DNA of 64,000 bases from Pontibacter beigongshangensis (GTDB taxonomy: Bacteria; Bacteroidota; Bacteroidia; Cytophagales; Hymenobacteraceae): positions 186,001 to 250,000 of the forward strand of contig NZ_VFSD01000004.1 in the NCBI RefSeq assembly GCF_014332515.1, given 5' to 3'. A program made the position numbers and the translations under genes. Below are positions 33,942 to 44,365 of this stretch, one piece after another. The number at the start of each line of letters is the position of its first letter. Positions within the stretch are counted from its first letter, which is position 1. Under the pieces are notes generated by a model. The model was not told the DNA's origin. It saw only the letters and a list, made by a program, of their open reading frames with translations, and did not search any database.

Positions 33942-36701
33942 TTAGAGTTTGCGGACCTGGAAACCGTTGAGCACGGGTCTTCCTGTCTTGGCCGTGAAGA
34001 CAATTTCCAGCCCTTTGTTGCCACTTACTGTTACAGGCATTTTTTTCGCAACCGCACGGGCCACGCCGTACTCCTGCGCCAGGTCGAGGTCTTCCAGCAC
34101 CAGCACACCGTTCACATGCACATCAAAGATTCTTTCCTCTGCTTTTTCTTCCTGTTCATCGCCAGTACCCAGGTTGTAGGGCAGTACTTCCTTCGCCTGG
34201 CCGCCTGTCAGTTCGGCAAAGTGCAGCGTTATTTCATACTGTCCGTCCGGCACGTCGGCCCGGTACTTTTCGATGCCAACCTGCTGGGTCTGGTAGATGG
34301 GGTCGTTGTCGGTGCCGAAAATGCTTTTGTCGGTTCCGTAGCTCTGGCGGTTGCTCTTAAACGTGTAGCTTTCGCCTCCTACATGGCCCCAGCTACCGCT
34401 GCGGTAAGGTTGGTCAGGCAGCCACACCTGCTGGCTCAGCTCATCGATAAACAGGCGTTTGGCACCCAGCAACACATTCAGTTCTTCGAAAGGCACCTCT
34501 TTACCGGTAAGCTGGTCCGGCACCAGTCGGAAGTTCACCTCCATAAAGTCCTTGTATTCTTTCCCATCGGCCAGGGCAACCGCTTCGATGCGGTTGAGGC
34601 CGTTTTTAAATGGCACCTGCCACTCACACACGCCTTCCACGGCCTGCTGCACGCCCAACTTCACGCCGTTTACCTGTAGCTCTGCCTGTGGCAGGTTGGT
34701 GTACACCTTAAAAGGCTGCGTGCTCACCGCGTTATTAGACTGGGCAGTCGCCAGCGGTTTTGTGCTGGCCGTACCTTCTATTCTATCGGCTATGCCACCG
34801 CGCAGTGTCCAGTTCCTGGAAGCCATCCTCAGGAATGGGTTCTTGAGCAAGTGCGCCTGGTAGTAGTGGTAAGGCGCCTTCGGAATTCTGTCGAGCGTGG
34901 TGACGCCTTTGTTGTTGATGTGCGGCATGGTCTCGCCGCGAGATTCGGAGTTGAAGTCTGCCAGGTTCCAGATCATGCCTGCCGCCACGAAGGGCCGCTT
35001 CATCATCTCGCGCAGGTATACCTCATGGTAACGGCTGGCGTACTCCTCGCTCTTGTCGAAACGCTCCGGTGTGAAGCTGTGGATTCTGGGGTCGGCATCG
35101 GCGCCATACTCGGTTACCAGCACGGGCTTATCGGGCATGTCGCGGTGGTGCTGGTCCAGAAACTCGCCAAAATTTTCGAGCGTGCGGCTGTACCAGCCCA
35201 GGTACAAGTTCCAGCCCACCAGCATGGGTATCTTTGTGAGGCCCACCTTGTTGTAGAGGTCGTAAGCGCCATGGTTCGGGATCATGGTATAGCGGTGCGG
35301 GTCTTCCTGGCGGGTCAGGTCTTCGAGTTCCTGCGCCAGTTTGGCGATGTTGCTGAAGTATACCTGCTGGCGCTCCGGCTCGTCCTTATACTTAGGCCGG
35401 AGCAGGATCTCGTTCATGTAAGCCCAGATAATGACGCTTGGGTGGTTAAAGTTCTGCCGGATCATCTCCAGGTGCGTGCGCTTGCTATTGTCTGCAAAGG
35501 CCACAGATTCGGTAATGGCGTTGATGATGGGCACTTCTACGGCAGCCAGTATGCCAAGCCGGTCGCAGGCTTCCAGAATAACGGGGTCCTGTGGGTAGTG
35601 GGCCACGCGCAGAAAGTTGCCCCCCATGGCCTTCAGCAGCTTCACATCCTCCACCTGCCGTGCATCGGGCACGGCATTGCCCAGGCCTTTAAAGTCCTGG
35701 TGGCGGCTGGCGCCTATCAGTTTGTAATGCTTGCCGTTCAGGAAAAAGCCCGCTTTAGGGTCAAATCTGAACCAGCGGAACCCCAGCGGGCTGGCTACCT
35801 GGTCCAGCTCCTGCCCGGTGGCAGCGTCGTAAATGATGGTGGCCAACGTATACAGGTAGGGGTCTTCCGGCGACCACAGGTGCGGCTGCTTTACCGATTT
35901 GAATTCCTGGTGAACCGTGGTGCGCGCACCGGCGCCCAGCTGCAGGGTGGCAGCTTTCTCAGCAACCGTTTTGCCCTGCTCGTCCTTTAGGGTAGTTACA
36001 AATCTTATTTTTCGTTTCTTGCCTGAGCTGTTCACCAGCTTACCCGCTATCTTTACCGTGGCTTTCTCTTCCGACACCTCTGGCGTGGTGATGTAAATGC
36101 CACTGGACGCGTAGTCCGTCAAATCGATGTGAACCGGGTCGGTCACCACCAGGAAAACATCGCGGTATATGCCCCCAAAGAAGGTGAAGTCGGCGGTGAG
36201 GGTCGGAATATCCTCGTTGAAGCGGTTGTTCACTTTTACTGCAATCTCGTTTTGCTCGCCCTTGCCAAACTTCAGGAATTTTTTTATGGGCACGGTAAAG
36301 CGGGTATAGCCGCCGATGTGCTCACCAGCCTTTTGCCCGTTCACGTATACCTCCACTTCCTGGTTGGCCCCCTCAAAGTACAGAAACACGTCCTTATCTT
36401 TGTAAAAAGGGCTGATGCTGAGGATTTTCCGGTACCACCCCACGCCGCGGTAGTAGCCGGGTTTATCGTCCATCACATCTTCAGCATTCCAGGTATGCGG
36501 CAGCGATACGGTTTCCCAGTGCACATCACTAGCTTTACCCGGGAAGCTGGGAATCTCGCCTTTGTGGAACTGCCAGGCCTCGTTCACGCTGATTTTCAGG
36601 CGCCCGTTTCCTGCAGCCAGCACCGGCCCCGATAGCAGGACCAGGCATAGAAAGGACAGGAAACCAAGCAACGTTTTAGGATTAATCGAATTCATCTTCA
36701 T
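33942..36701 (-). CDS. Secreted GH2 beta-galactosidase-type enzyme with C-terminal malectin domain
   Basis: A 919-residue protein; signal peptide (LLGFLSFLCLVLLSGPVLAA) after MKMNS, with Met3 as an alternative start. GH2 layout: SLPHTWNAEDVMDDKPGYYRG jelly roll, Ig domain, TIM barrel with acid/base Glu near 430 (AYMNEILL) and nucleophile Glu near 530 (LVTEYGAD), followed by a malectin-like domain (SWGHVGGESYTF, YEITLHFAELTGG, ERIFDVHVN). It is the counterpart of the GH2 at 26104-28791; both keep all catalytic residues. It belongs to the SusCD-GH2 block and likely acts in the periplasm on imported oligosaccharides. Confidence 0.92.
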   Translation of the reverse strand: MKMNSINPKTLLGFLSFLCLVLLSGPVLAAGNGRLKISVNEAWQFHKGEIPSFPGKASDVHWETVSLPHTWNAEDVMDDKPGYYRGVGWYRKILSISPFYKDKDVFLYFEGANQEVEVYVNGQKAGEHIGGYTRFTVPIKKFLKFGKGEQNEIAVKVNNRFNEDIPTLTADFTFFGGIYRDVFLVVTDPVHIDLTDYASSGIYITTPEVSEEKATVKIAGKLVNSSGKKRKIRFVTTLKDEQGKTVAEKAATLQLGAGARTTVHQEFKSVKQPHLWSPEDPYLYTLATIIYDAATGQELDQVASPLGFRWFRFDPKAGFFLNGKHYKLIGASRHQDFKGLGNAVPDARQVEDVKLLKAMGGNFLRVAHYPQDPVILEACDRLGILAAVEVPIINAITESVAFADNSKRTHLEMIRQNFNHPSVIIWAYMNEILLRPKYKDEPERQQVYFSNIAKLAQELEDLTRQEDPHRYTMIPNHGAYDLYNKVGLTKIPMLVGWNLYLGWYSRTLENFGEFLDQHHRDMPDKPVLVTEYGADADPRIHSFTPERFDKSEEYASRYHEVYLREMMKRPFVAAGMIWNLADFNSESRGETMPHINNKGVTTLDRIPKAPYHYYQAHLLKNPFLRMASRNWTLRGGIADRIEGTASTKPLATAQSNNAVSTQPFKVYTNLPQAELQVNGVKLGVQQAVEGVCEWQVPFKNGLNRIEAVALADGKEYKDFMEVNFRLVPDQLTGKEVPFEELNVLLGAKRLFIDELSQQVWLPDQPYRSGSWGHVGGESYTFKSNRQSYGTDKSIFGTDNDPIYQTQQVGIEKYRADVPDGQYEITLHFAELTGGQAKEVLPYNLGTGDEQEEKAEERIFDVHVNGVLVLEDLDLAQEYGVARAVAKKMPVTVSGNKGLEIVFTAKTGRPVLNGFQVRKL

Positions 36702-36987
36702 CTTGCATTTGGTATTGTAAAAAGCCTCCCCTGAGACTTTAAAGTATGAAGGCAGCTACAGGAAAGTGTAGCCTGCGGCTGCCTGATGATGTTACTTAAA
36801 AAGTTTGCCCCTCTCTGTCAGCTGCTCTTTAGTGTGCAAATCCCCAGGCATTCATGGCCGACCCAGTTCAGGGGGCACGCCTGCCGGTCTGGGTGCTGCG
36901 TTCCAGGCATACCTGTGCCGGTCTGACTGCCGCCGAAGCATCTCCTAGTTCGTTCTAAAGGCTCGGCGTGTCCGGCAGAAAAACACA

Positions 36988-39516
36988 CTATTTCGCCGCC
37001 CCTACACTTCCGCCAGTTGAGGTCTTTTGGTTTGATTTCAGGTTGAGCAGCACGGTTGGTATGCCATCAGATCGCACGCTCACCACATTTTCGCCCTTAT
37101 TTGTTTTAAGGCGGATGATGGCGCGGCCGTTGTACAACTGCAGTTTGCTGGCACCAGTGGATGTCCCCTGGTTGTCGATCAGTTCCCCATCACCGGTAAG
37201 GCCGAAGCGCACGTTCTGGGCAGCATCCAGGCAAAGCACGCCCCTGCTGTCCAGCATTTTAACCTGCACAGTGGTGGTGTCGTTCTTCTCTTCCAGTTTC
37301 TCCAGCACCATACGGGCAGGCGCGCCCCACTTTTCGGTCTGGTACTCAAATTCCAGGGCGTCCGTCACGGTGGTTCTCCCTTTCCTCGCGACTACTTTAA
37401 CCGAGTGCTTTCCTTTTGTCATCGGCACCATCCAGCGCAAGCCGGCCGCCGGAAAATCCTGGCTGTTGCGTTTTTTCACGCCCAGGCTTTTGCCATCCAC
37501 AAACAGCTCGGCCACATCGCAGTTGGAGTACACCTTCATCATCTTTTCCTCTCCTTCTTCGCCCCAGCGCACCGGCCAGGTATGGCCGTAGATGCGTGCC
37601 ATCGGCTTCTCTGTCCAGTAAGACTGGAACACGTAGTACGATTCCTTTCTGGTAAAATCGCGCTCGATAATGCCTTTTTGATTCATGTAGGGCACCGGGT
37701 TCTCCGGGCGTACCGGTGTCGAGAAATCCTTGAAGGGCCAGTAGGCTGTTCCGGTCAGCCAGGGCATGGTCTCCTGCTCTTTCAGGTGCCAGTCTATCAG
37801 GTTCACAATATAGCTTTCGCTCCAGTCCCCGTCTTTCGACACGCGGGTTGCACCTCCCACCAGCGAGGCATCGCCGGCTCTTTCATCGGCCCCTTTGCCT
37901 GTGGGTATCGCCTCCAGCACATGGTCAGGATTTTCAGAATGGCGGCGCGCATGGCTGTCGCCTCCCCACTCTACGTGCAGGAAGCGGTCTACCCGCCTGA
38001 ACTCTTTCTCAGACTCCTGCTTATATTCGGTATAAGTACCCCGGTACCAGCCTGCCCAGATAGAAGGAGAATACACATCCACAATGTCCTTGCAGAAGTC
38101 GCAGCGACGAATGGCGGTCTGGCGCGAAGGGTCCAGCCTGTGCGACATGTCGTTGAGCTCACTCATGAACGCGCGAATCTTCTGCTGGTCAAATTCGTCG
38201 AAGTCTCCCGGCCAGTCGTTTTCGTTGCCCAACCCCCAGATGATCACGGACGGATGGTTGTAGTGCTGCTCAATCATGTTGGTGAGCATGTTGCGGGCCT
38301 GCTCTTTGTAGATGTCGCCACCCAGTCCGCCACGACACCACGGAATTTCTTCCCAGACAAGTATGCCCAGGCTATCGCACAGCTCCAGTATGATGCGTGA
38401 CTGCTGGTAATGGCCCAGGCGGATAAAGTTGACGCCGACGTCTTTCATCATCAGCATTTCGTGGCGCATCTGCTCCTCGGTCATGGCATTGGCTACGCCG
38501 GCATGGTCTTCGTGCCGGTGCGTGCCGCGCAGCAACAAGCGCTCGCCGTTCAGATAAAATGGACCTTTCTCGGCGAACTCAAAGTGCCGGAATCCGATTT
38601 TCTCGGTGGTAGTGTGCGTACCCGAAGGAGTGGTTATACTTGTCTCAACCGTATACAGGGCAGGATTTGCGGGAGACCATAGCTTTGGTTTCTTTAACTT
38701 TGTGTTCCAAATGGTGACATCACCCTCCATCGCTTTGGCGCTGGTCTTCACCTGGTCCACCACTTTGCCTTTCGGGTCTTTCAACCGAATTGTGACCTGG
38801 GCGCTTTCTGCCTTATCAGGATTATGAAATCTGGTCCTGACGGAAAGCTGCCCCTCTTTACCGGTTTTGTCTACTGTAGCGTGCGCGAATACTTTATCAA
38901 GGGAGACAGACGGCACATACACCAGGTTCAGGTAGCGGTAAATGCCGCCGTACAGGTTAAAGTCCGATAAGTCAGAGGGGATTATCTCCAGGTCACGGGA
39001 GTTGTCGCAGCGGATCGAGATGGGAACTTTGCCGTTGAACTGCTCTTTAAAAGCAGCCGTCTGCCTGAAGGCTTCCACAGCCTCTGTTATATCCACCGTA
39101 AACTCATCATAGCCGCCCACATGCGAGCCGACTTTAGTGGTATACACGTACACATCTGTTTTTTGTCCGGCTCCTTCGAAGTGCAGCAGTGTGCGGCCGT
39201 TTTCATAGTGGTTGTTTAGGGCCAGTTGGGTGCGGTACCAGCCCGGCCCCTGGTAATAGTTTACATCGGGGGCTACAGCATCGGTGGCGTTGAAACTGTG
39301 CGGCAGGGTAACCGGCACCCAGACAGGAACAGTTTCGGGAGAACCGGGCTTTGCTGGCCTTACGGCCTCCCAGATGCCCCCCAGGTCGCTTCTCAGAAAT
39401 TCCCAGCCGCTGTTCAGCCTCATTTTGTTTTCTGACGGGGCTGTTTGTGCCTGCCCTGTTACTGCCACCAGCACAAAGCTACAGGAAAGTATATAGGATA
39501 ATATTCTTAGAATCAT
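36988..39516 (-). CDS. Secreted GH2 glycoside hydrolase (beta-galactosidase/glucuronidase-type)
   Basis: An 842-residue protein with signal peptide (ILSCSFVLVAVTGQAQ). Jelly roll (TLPHSFNATDAV...YYQGPGWYRTQL), Ig domain, TIM barrel with acid/base Glu near 430 (WGLGNENDW) and nucleophile Glu near 515 (HVEWGGDSH), then C-terminal Ig-like domains (VKMLDSRGVLCLDAAQNVRF); no malectin domain. It is only distantly like the two other GH2 proteins here and so probably cuts a different linkage. The GNEND and VEWGG variants do not by themselves settle galactosidase versus glucuronidase. It follows the SusD gene by 146 bases in the same direction. Confidence 0.9.
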   Translation of the reverse strand: MILRILSYILSCSFVLVAVTGQAQTAPSENKMRLNSGWEFLRSDLGGIWEAVRPAKPGSPETVPVWVPVTLPHSFNATDAVAPDVNYYQGPGWYRTQLALNNHYENGRTLLHFEGAGQKTDVYVYTTKVGSHVGGYDEFTVDITEAVEAFRQTAAFKEQFNGKVPISIRCDNSRDLEIIPSDLSDFNLYGGIYRYLNLVYVPSVSLDKVFAHATVDKTGKEGQLSVRTRFHNPDKAESAQVTIRLKDPKGKVVDQVKTSAKAMEGDVTIWNTKLKKPKLWSPANPALYTVETSITTPSGTHTTTEKIGFRHFEFAEKGPFYLNGERLLLRGTHRHEDHAGVANAMTEEQMRHEMLMMKDVGVNFIRLGHYQQSRIILELCDSLGILVWEEIPWCRGGLGGDIYKEQARNMLTNMIEQHYNHPSVIIWGLGNENDWPGDFDEFDQQKIRAFMSELNDMSHRLDPSRQTAIRRCDFCKDIVDVYSPSIWAGWYRGTYTEYKQESEKEFRRVDRFLHVEWGGDSHARRHSENPDHVLEAIPTGKGADERAGDASLVGGATRVSKDGDWSESYIVNLIDWHLKEQETMPWLTGTAYWPFKDFSTPVRPENPVPYMNQKGIIERDFTRKESYYVFQSYWTEKPMARIYGHTWPVRWGEEGEEKMMKVYSNCDVAELFVDGKSLGVKKRNSQDFPAAGLRWMVPMTKGKHSVKVVARKGRTTVTDALEFEYQTEKWGAPARMVLEKLEEKNDTTTVQVKMLDSRGVLCLDAAQNVRFGLTGDGELIDNQGTSTGASKLQLYNGRAIIRLKTNKGENVVSVRSDGIPTVLLNLKSNQKTSTGGSVGAAK

Positions 39517-39662
39517 TTCGAAAAAAGTAAAAGGGAAACATGGCGGTGGTGCTTATGCGCCGCACAAAGTATGGTTCAAGGGTTGTTCAGGCAAGAGCTG
39601 CCCCCTGCCCTGCTGTCAGGCAGGTGCAGAAGAGCAGCTAATGACCACTTGACGCTCTCAGA

Positions 39663-41150
39663 TTAATTGTAGCCCGGGTTCTGAGGCAACAGGTTCGTGT
39701 TTCGGGAAATCTCCGCCTGCGGAATAGGTAGCAGCTTATGGTATTCCTGGGCATTAGGCTGTGGTTCAAAGGAATCCGGTCCCGCAAAAGCCGACGGCAC
39801 CATGCCCCAGCGCTTCAGGTCATACCAGCGCTTCCATTCAAAAGCAAGCTCCACCCGGCGCTCCTCCCGCACTGCAGCACGGAACTCCTCTTGCGAGAGG
39901 CCGGCAATGTTTACCGTGTAGCCAGCCCGGCGGCGCACCTCATTAAGGTAGTCGTAGGCCTCTGCCGTAGGCCCTCCGTTGGCTTCGTTCAGCGCCTCTG
40001 CCGCCATCAGCAGCACTTCGGCGTAGCGGAACAACACGAGGTTGTGGTCTGACCTGGCTCCTGTAGACTGGGCATTGCCAGGTTTGAGTGCCCACTTGCC
40101 CGTGTGCACGTAAGCATCCTGAAACTCGGTCCAGGGCTTGAAGCCATTACCATGAGCAGCCTCTGTTATAAAGGTTGCTGCCTTGCGCAGGTCTTCGTCT
40201 CTGATGCTCTTATAAACCCCTGGTGAGGCGACCACCACACTCCAGCCCTGCATGTTTGCCCCACGCACACCGGTTATGGCGCTTATGTAATCCACGTTGA
40301 AGTTACTGGTGCCTACCTGCCCCAGGAAATCCACCGTCCATACATGCTCTGCCATGTCGCCGTTGGTGGCATCCCACAGGTCATTGAAATCAGCCATCAG
40401 CCGGTAGCCAAATTTTCCTTTGTTGTTGATGACCATCTGCGAATATTCAGCGGCTTTCTCCCAGTTTCCCAGTGTAAGGTGGGTAGAGGCCAGCAGCGTT
40501 AAGGCAGATCCTTTGGTTGCCCGGGACCGGATGTTGCCAGCATACCCATCCGGCAGAGCGTCATAGGTGCTGGTCAGATCCGAGATGATCAGCTGGTAAA
40601 TTTCAGCTGCCGGGCTTTTGGATATGGTCTTCACCGCTTCGATCTCCTGTGGAGTGTCGATAAAGTAGTCGATCATTGGCACGTCTCCGAAGAGTTGCAC
40701 CAGGTGCGAGTAGGCCAGTGCCCGGATGGCTCTTGCCTCAGCATCCAGGGCATTGCGGCTGGCCACCGGCATGTCCACACGCTTTATACCCTCGATGGCC
40801 GCATTTGCCGCCCCAATAATGGCGTAGGAGCTGTTCCAGATATGCTCTATGTTGTCGTTTCCTGCGTCAAAGATAAACCTGTCGAGTTGCCGTCGGCTGG
40901 CAGCCGTTCCCTGGTCCCCGATCGTGCCCATATCGCTTAAAAGCTGCAGGCTCATCGTCAGCCGGCGGCCATAATACTCTTCCCTGGCCATCAGGCCATA
41001 CCCGGAAAGCACTGCGGCCTCGGCATCGCCGTACGTTTTAAAGAAGCTCTCCGGTGCCAGCAGCCCTACCGGGTCCTCATCCAGGTCGGTACAGGCGCTA
41101 AAAATGCCCAGCAGCCCCATGGCCAGTATCGTATGTATCTTGGTTTTCAT
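39663..41150 (-). CDS. SusD-family nutrient-binding lipoprotein
   Basis: A 495-residue protein: lipoprotein signal (GLLGIFSACTDLDEDP; Cys near residue 20), SusD N-terminal TPR helices (AIRALAYSHLVQLFGDVPMI) and C-terminal RagB/SusD part (LLMAAEALNEANGG, RVELAFEWKRWYDLKRWG), ending LLPQNPGYN. It binds the target oligosaccharide at the cell surface with the adjacent SusC, 32 bases upstream in the same transcript. Confidence 0.95.
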   Translation of the reverse strand: MKTKIHTILAMGLLGIFSACTDLDEDPVGLLAPESFFKTYGDAEAAVLSGYGLMAREEYYGRRLTMSLQLLSDMGTIGDQGTAASRRQLDRFIFDAGNDNIEHIWNSSYAIIGAANAAIEGIKRVDMPVASRNALDAEARAIRALAYSHLVQLFGDVPMIDYFIDTPQEIEAVKTISKSPAAEIYQLIISDLTSTYDALPDGYAGNIRSRATKGSALTLLASTHLTLGNWEKAAEYSQMVINNKGKFGYRLMADFNDLWDATNGDMAEHVWTVDFLGQVGTSNFNVDYISAITGVRGANMQGWSVVVASPGVYKSIRDEDLRKAATFITEAAHGNGFKPWTEFQDAYVHTGKWALKPGNAQSTGARSDHNLVLFRYAEVLLMAAEALNEANGGPTAEAYDYLNEVRRRAGYTVNIAGLSQEEFRAAVREERRVELAFEWKRWYDLKRWGMVPSAFAGPDSFEPQPNAQEYHKLLPIPQAEISRNTNLLPQNPGYN

Positions 41151-41182
41151 AATAATCTCCGTTTACTGTTGAGAAGGATAGC

Positions 41183-44100
41183 TTAAAATGTGATGTTCAA
41201 TCCAGCCGTGTAAGATTTCACGTTCGGATAGCTGCCATAGTCCAGGCCTATGTTGCGGTTTGAGTCGATGTAGCTCACCTCGGGGTCATAGCCGGTGTAT
41301 TCCGTAAAGGTGAGGATGTTTTGGGCACTAATATAAAGGCGCAGGTTGCTGACAAAGAACTTTTCTGTGACGGCCGCCGGCAGGTTGTAGCCCAGCACCA
41401 CGTTTTTGAGACGTAAATAACTTCCGTCCTCTACCCATCGGCTCGACACGGCATTGGAGTTGTTGATGCTTGCCCTGGGAATGTTGGTGTCGGTGTTGGT
41501 CGGTGTCCACCTGTTTAGTGCCGCCGTGGAGGCATTACCCTTGCCAGACATCCACTCCATCTCCATGCGCGTCAGGTTCAGCATATCGTTCCCCACGCTT
41601 CCCTGAAAAAACAGCGACAGGTCGAAATTCTTATACCTGAAATCGTTGTTAAACCCGAAGATAAAGTCAGGATGCGGGTTGCCGATGATGGTGCGGTCGG
41701 CAGTCGTCACCATACCGTCAGGCATACCGGTCAGGTTATTGTTGTCATCCACACCTGTAATGTCACGGTACTTAGCGTCTCCGGGCGCCTTTCCTTTCTC
41801 AGCGCTGATGTCATCTCCCTGCTGGTATACTCCGTCGAAGAAATAGCCGTAGAACATGCCCACCGGCTGACCTTCTGTGAGGATATGCGACTGCCTGTTG
41901 AGCAGGTGGCTGGGAACACCGGATTCTATGATCTGCCCGGCAGGCAGGCTAAGTATCTTATTGCGGTTAAAGGTGATGTTAAAGTCCGTATTCCACTGAA
42001 AAGCTCCGTCGAAGTTAACGGTGTTCACACCAAACTCCCATCCTTTGTTCTCCAGGCTGCCTATGTTCTGCAGGGTACTGGTGTAGCCTGAGTAAGGAGG
42101 AAGTGGCAGGCGGTACAGCAGGTCCACGGTTTTCTTGTAGTAGTAATCTGCCGTCAGGTTTACTCTGTTGCCAAATAGCCCCAGGTCTACACCAAAGTTC
42201 GTCTGCTGGGTACTTTCCCAGCTAAGGTCAGGGTTCTGAACTTCTGTGGGGCGCACGGCATTAACAGGCACACCTCCGATGATGGTAAAAGTTGGGGAGA
42301 AACGGGCCAGCGACTGGTAAGAGCCGATCTCGGTGTTACCGGTAATGCCATAGCTGCCGCGCAGCTTCAGGTTGCTTGTCCAGGCGAGGGCTGTTTCCAT
42401 AAAAGGTTCTTCCTTCACATTCCAGGCAAGGGCGGCCGATGGGAAGAAAGCCCACTTGTTATTTGCTCCGAAGCGGGAGGAACCGTCGTACCGTCCGGTA
42501 AAGGTGAGCAGGTAGCGCTCCTTGAGGTTATAGTTCGCGCGGCCGTAGAACGACGACAGCTGCCACTCGGTCATGCCAGAGGTGGGGTTCTGGTAATTCG
42601 AGCCTCCGTCCAGGTTCCAGAAAGAGAAGCTGTCTGAAATGAAACCCCGGTTCTCAGCATCCCAATCCTCCCCTCTGTAAGACTGATACGAGTAGCCGGC
42701 CACAAGTCCTATCGTATGGATGCTGTGGAGGGTTTTGTTAAAGGAAAAATAGTTCTCGTTGATGATGTTGGTATTTTTATCTGCCGCGATGGAACCTGTT
42801 CCACCCGTGTTGGCGCCTTCGTTCAGCGTGGTCGGGATAAAGCTGCCCGTGCGCCCGTTGTTGGTCTGTACGCCCAGGGTGGTGCGGAAGGTAAGCCCAT
42901 CCAGGAGATTGACATCTACAAACAGGTTGCTCTGCAGCATGTCCACCACCCGCTCGTTCTGGCGCTGGGTGGCCACGGCGTATGGGTTGTCTATCGGGTC
43001 ACCCACATCGGCCCGGGTAAAGGCTCCCTTGTCGTCATAGATGCCCAGGATAGGGTTAAAGCGCAGCGCCGAGCCGATAACGCCCGCGCTGTTGGCTCCG
43101 CCGGAAGTTTCCTGGGTCCTCACCCCATTCCTGATGGATCGGGTGGCCAGCAGTTTCACGCCTGCCCTTATTCTTTCCGACACACCGAAATCCAGGTTAG
43201 CAAGGCCCGAGTAGCGTTTATAGTCTGAGTTTATCACGATACCATCCTGGCCGAAATAATTAACGGACGTATAAAAATTCAGCTTGTCGGAGCCGCCGGA
43301 GGCAGATACCTGGTAGTTCTGCAGGTTGCCGGTCCTGAATATCTCGTCCTGCCAGTCTGTTCCCCGGCCGTAGGAAGTCGGATTAGGGTAGCGGTCCTCC
43401 TTGTATACTTCATTCATCATCTCAGCAAACTGCGATGCGTCTAACACATCCAGTTTTTTTCCTACCTCCTGCGTAGAATATGATGTCTGCAGCTCTACCT
43501 TGGTCTTGCCAGACTTTCCTCGTTTGGTCGTGATCAGCACGACACCGTTCGCACCGCGCGAACCATAGATGGCCGTGGCCGATGCATCTTTCAGAATCTC
43601 TATCGAGGCGATGTCGCCGGGAGGTGGCGCAGTGGCGCCGGCAAAGCCGTCCACCACATAAAGCGGGTCACTGCTGGCGTTAATGGAAGTTCCGCCCCGA
43701 ACACGGATGCGCGGATTTGCGCCGGGGGCGCCGTTACTGCTTGTGATGGAAACGCCTGCGGAACGGCCTTGCAGCGCTTCAGTGGCACTAAGGACCGGGT
43801 ACTGGTTTATTTCATCGGCAGAAACAGACGACACGGAGCCTGTCAGGTCGCTTTTCTTCTGCGTACCGTACCCGACTACCACCACCTCGTCCAGCGCTTT
43901 TGAGTCCGGTTCCAAGGAAACACTTACTACAGAGCGGTTTTGGAGCGGCACTTTCTGTGTCACATACCCTACAAAAGAGAAAACCAGGGTATTGTCTGAA
44001 GCAGCCGCCTGTAGCCGGAACGAGCCATCGGCACCTGTTGCAGTACCCGTGGTGGTATTTTCCACCATTACCGTAACGCCGGGCAGCGGCTCTCCGCTTG

Positions 44101-44365
44101 CAGCATCCTTTACCGTACCTGCCACCTGTATTCCCTGAAAAGTATAGGTATCGGTCAGCAGGTTTATTTTGCCTGTCATTGCGCCGTTTATCGCTACACT
44201 TACCTTCCCATTCGGCCCACCCGTTTCCGCAGCCTGAGCAAACGGTATGGCAGACAAGTTTAAGGCGCATCCCAGCAATATGAAGAGGGCCGGCCTTGCG
44301 TGGCTAAAGCGGGCAGAGCAATTTCCCCCACCATCCCGGCATAACCTGCGTGTTTTCTTTTCCAT
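41183..44365 (-). CDS. SusC-family TonB-dependent outer-membrane oligosaccharide transporter
   Basis: A 1060-residue protein: basic N-terminus with signal segment (FILLGCALNLSAIPFAQA), carboxypeptidase-regulatory-like domain (VAGTVKDAASGEPLPGVTV, about 80-155), TonB-box/plug boundary DEVVVVGYGTQKKSDLTGS, plug with IEILKDASATAIYGSRGANG, and the 22-strand barrel to the C-terminal aromatic NITF. It imports polymer fragments with energy from TonB-ExbBD. First gene of the SusCD-GH2 operon. A homopolymeric run of nine G lies about 185 bases upstream of its start. Confidence 0.95.
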   Translation of the reverse strand: MEKKTRRLCRDGGGNCSARFSHARPALFILLGCALNLSAIPFAQAAETGGPNGKVSVAINGAMTGKINLLTDTYTFQGIQVAGTVKDAASGEPLPGVTVMVENTTTGTATGADGSFRLQAAASDNTLVFSFVGYVTQKVPLQNRSVVSVSLEPDSKALDEVVVVGYGTQKKSDLTGSVSSVSADEINQYPVLSATEALQGRSAGVSITSSNGAPGANPRIRVRGGTSINASSDPLYVVDGFAGATAPPPGDIASIEILKDASATAIYGSRGANGVVLITTKRGKSGKTKVELQTSYSTQEVGKKLDVLDASQFAEMMNEVYKEDRYPNPTSYGRGTDWQDEIFRTGNLQNYQVSASGGSDKLNFYTSVNYFGQDGIVINSDYKRYSGLANLDFGVSERIRAGVKLLATRSIRNGVRTQETSGGANSAGVIGSALRFNPILGIYDDKGAFTRADVGDPIDNPYAVATQRQNERVVDMLQSNLFVDVNLLDGLTFRTTLGVQTNNGRTGSFIPTTLNEGANTGGTGSIAADKNTNIINENYFSFNKTLHSIHTIGLVAGYSYQSYRGEDWDAENRGFISDSFSFWNLDGGSNYQNPTSGMTEWQLSSFYGRANYNLKERYLLTFTGRYDGSSRFGANNKWAFFPSAALAWNVKEEPFMETALAWTSNLKLRGSYGITGNTEIGSYQSLARFSPTFTIIGGVPVNAVRPTEVQNPDLSWESTQQTNFGVDLGLFGNRVNLTADYYYKKTVDLLYRLPLPPYSGYTSTLQNIGSLENKGWEFGVNTVNFDGAFQWNTDFNITFNRNKILSLPAGQIIESGVPSHLLNRQSHILTEGQPVGMFYGYFFDGVYQQGDDISAEKGKAPGDAKYRDITGVDDNNNLTGMPDGMVTTADRTIIGNPHPDFIFGFNNDFRYKNFDLSLFFQGSVGNDMLNLTRMEMEWMSGKGNASTAALNRWTPTNTDTNIPRASINNSNAVSSRWVEDGSYLRLKNVVLGYNLPAAVTEKFFVSNLRLYISAQNILTFTEYTGYDPEVSYIDSNRNIGLDYGSYPNVKSYTAGLNITF

